Source: Petrolisthes cinctipes
Lineage: Eukaryota; Arthropoda; Malacostraca; Decapoda; Porcellanidae
Direction: 5' to 3'
Length of the DNA: 64,000 nucleotides
NCBI GenBank assembly: GCA_033782935.1
Contig: JAWQEG010000259.1
Span: 3,822,001-3,886,000, forward strand
Below the pieces are notes generated by a model. That model saw only the letters and a list, made by a program, of their open reading frames with translations, was not told where the DNA came from and did no database searches. Below, piece after piece: positions 62,371-64,000 of the stretch (the stretch's first letter is position 1; each line of letters starts with the position of its first letter). Position numbers and translations under genes: made by a program.

Positions 62371-64000
62371 AATATAGAATTTTCGGGTGTTTAGGGCCAG
62401 AATTTGAGATATAAACGGGTACAGCAGATGCATGCACATATCGACTTTTGGGCACCAAAAAGATCGATTTTCAGTATGTTTTTGGCCTGTATTTTGAAAA
62501 TACTCTAACACGGAGTAGGCATGTACAGATACCTTCTGGGACCTTTAAATATCGAATTTTCGGGTGTTTTGGGACTGAATTTGAGATATCGATTTTTTGA
62601 CACCTAAAATGTCGATTTTTAGCATGTTTTTAGCCTATATTTTGAAAATATTCTAGCACTGAGTAGGAATGTACAGATTGCTTCTGGGACCCCAAAATAT
62701 TGAATTTAAGGGTGTTTAGAGCCTGAATTTGAGATATAAACGGGTACAGAAAATACATGCACATATTGACTTTGGGCATCAAAAATATCGATTTTCAGCA
62801 TGTTTTGGGCCTGTAGTTTGAAAATACTCTAACACTGAGTAGGCATGTACAGAGTGCTTCTGGGACCCCAAAATATTGAATTTTCGGGTGTTTTGAGCCT
62901 GAATTTGAGATATAAACGGGTACTGAAGATGCATGCACATATCGACTTTTGTGCACCTAAAAGATCGATTTTCAGTATGTTTTGAGCATGTATTTTGAAA
63001 ATACTCTAACACGGAGTAGGCATGTACAGATCGCTTCTGGGACCCCTAAATATCGAATTTTCGGGTGTTTTGGGACTGAATTTGAGATATCAACTTTTTG
63101 GCACCTAAAATGTCGATTTTTAGCATGTTTTTAGCCTATATTTTGAAAATATTCTAGCACTGAGTAGGCATGTACAGATTGCTTCTGGGACCCCAAAATA
63201 TTGAATTTTCGGGTGTTTTGAGCCTGAATTTGAGATATAAACGGGTACAGAAGATACATGCACATATTGACTTTGGGCACCAAAAATATCGATTTCCAGC
63301 ATGTTTTGGGCCTGAATTTTGAAAATGCTCTAACACGGAGTAGGCATGTACAGATCGCTTCTGGGACCCCAAAATATCGAATTTTCGGGTGTTTAGGGCC
63401 AGAATTTGAGATATAAACGGGTACAGATGATGCATGCGCATATCGACTTTTGGGCACCTAAAAGATCGATTTTCAGTATGTTTTTGGCCTGTATTTTGAA
63501 AATACTCTAACACGGAGTAGGCACGTACAGATACCTTCTGGGACCTCTAAATATCGAATTTTCGGGTGTTTTGGGACTGAATTTGAGATATCGACTTTTT
63601 GGCACCTAAAAGATCGATTTTTAGCATATTTTTAGCCTATATTTTGAAAATATTCTAGCACTGAGTAGGCATGTACAGATTGCTTCTGGGACCCTAAAAT
63701 ATTGAATTTTCGGGTGTTTTGAGCCTGAATTTGAGATATAAACGGGTACAGAAAATACATGCACATATTGACTTTGGGCATCTAAAATATCGATTCTCAG
63801 CATGTTTTGGGCCTGTATTTTGAAAATACTCTAACACTGAGTAGGCATGTACAGATTGCTTCTGGGACCCCAAAATATCGATTTCTTCGGGTGTTTTGGG
63901 ACTGAATTTGAGATATCGACTTTTTGGCACCTAAAAGATCGATTTTTAGCATGTTTTTAGCCTATATTTAGAAAATATTCTAGCACTGTGTAGGCATGTA
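62371..64000 (-). repeat. Ordinary right-arm trimer array at window end
   Basis: Monomers of the same family without a traced large duplication. Singletons include GAATTTAAGGGTG near 62703, TACAGAGTGCTTC near 62850 and ATCGATTTCTTCGGG near 63878. The last C monomer carries TATATTTAGAAAATATTC (63963), the same T-to-A change as in the inverted C monomer at the strand switch (24391-24408). No gene or unique sequence is visible. Confidence 0.85.

Larger units (their letters stand above)
24282..64000 (-). repeat. Right arm of satellite array, monomers in - orientation
   Basis: This is the same satellite family as the left arm, read on the opposite strand without exception up to the window end. 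Anchors appear as TGTACA preceded by AGGCA, spaced 176, 177 or 148 bp. The blocks are again A-B-C, with some two- and four-monomer blocks. Private variants include GAGTGCGG in place of GAGTAGG (five copies, 25.6-31.1 kb), TCACCGAGAAGG in place of ACACGGAGTAGG (six copies, 25.8-49.0 kb), and an extra A in TATAAAACGGG (four copies, 34.1-43.7 kb). The arm contains several nested large duplications, listed separately. The array continues past the window end, because the last bases are still inside a C monomer. No gene or mobile element was found. Confidence 0.97.

Noticed and set aside
1..64000. CRISPR array
   Set aside because: The periodic repeats of 148-177 bp have no alternating unique spacers, and the whole unit is repeated. 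The size and eukaryotic-style hierarchy do not fit CRISPR.
1..64000. Telomeric, rRNA, tRNA or simple-sequence repeats
   Set aside because: No run of a telomere-type hexamer or heptamer, no rRNA- or tRNA-like stretch and no microsatellite longer than short A or T runs was seen.
1..64000. Assignment to a named satellite family or species
   Set aside because: I could not match the monomer to any satellite I know with confidence, so no name is given. A database search with the three consensus monomers would be decisive.

Overview
The whole 64 kb window is tandem satellite DNA. I found no protein gene, RNA gene, transposable element, microsatellite tract or unique spacer. The unit is AT-rich (about 39% G+C, hand count of the first 180 bases) and its long form is 176-177 bp, about one nucleosome repeat. 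Megabase-style arrays of this kind point to a eukaryotic nuclear chromosome, most likely centromeric, pericentromeric or other constitutive heterochromatin. I do not recognise the family. A plant source is plausible, but the sequence alone does not settle plant versus animal.

Organisation is hierarchical. (1) An approximately 88 bp ancestral half-unit is present twice in each long monomer. (2) There are three monomer types: A (177 bp), B (176 bp) and C (148 bp). C is a 29 bp deletion form. (3) The dominant block is the ordered trimer A-B-C (177+176+148 = 501 bp). (4) Two trimer flavours often alternate, giving a hexamer of about 992-1002 bp. (5) Above that, long multimers of roughly 2.1-5 kb are copied nearly unchanged. 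Examples are a 3,987 bp shift at the left end, a 3,824/4,326 bp pair at 24.9-33.1 kb, and a 19-monomer, 3,150 bp unit present three times at about 53.2-62.4 kb.

The array changes orientation once. From 1 to about 24,282 monomers read on the + strand (left arm). From about 24,282 to 64,000 all monomers read on the - strand (right arm). The junction lies inside C monomers, shares one base, and creates a perfect 32 bp inverted repeat around a 118 bp spacer. The arms are not mirror images and each carries private variants. The last ~0.7 kb of the left arm carries variants otherwise seen only in the right arm.

Region by region: 1-6.4 kb is the 3,987 bp duplication; 6.4-8.9 kb is trimer array with deletions; 8.9-18 kb is a mosaic of segments repeated at 2,132, 3,625, 4,608 and 4,932 bp; 18-23.5 kb is ordinary trimer array; 23.57-24.28 kb is right-type sequence in left orientation; 24.28 kb is the strand switch; 24.9-33.1 kb is a large tandem pair; 33-48 kb is overlapping duplications at 2,654-5,958 bp; 48-53.2 kb is a less regular mosaic; 53.2-62.4 kb is the 3.15 kb triplet; 62.4-64 kb is ordinary trimer array. 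Open frames of 60-178 codons occur throughout but are by-products of the repeat. Percent identities were not computed; similarity statements come from reading aligned copies by eye.
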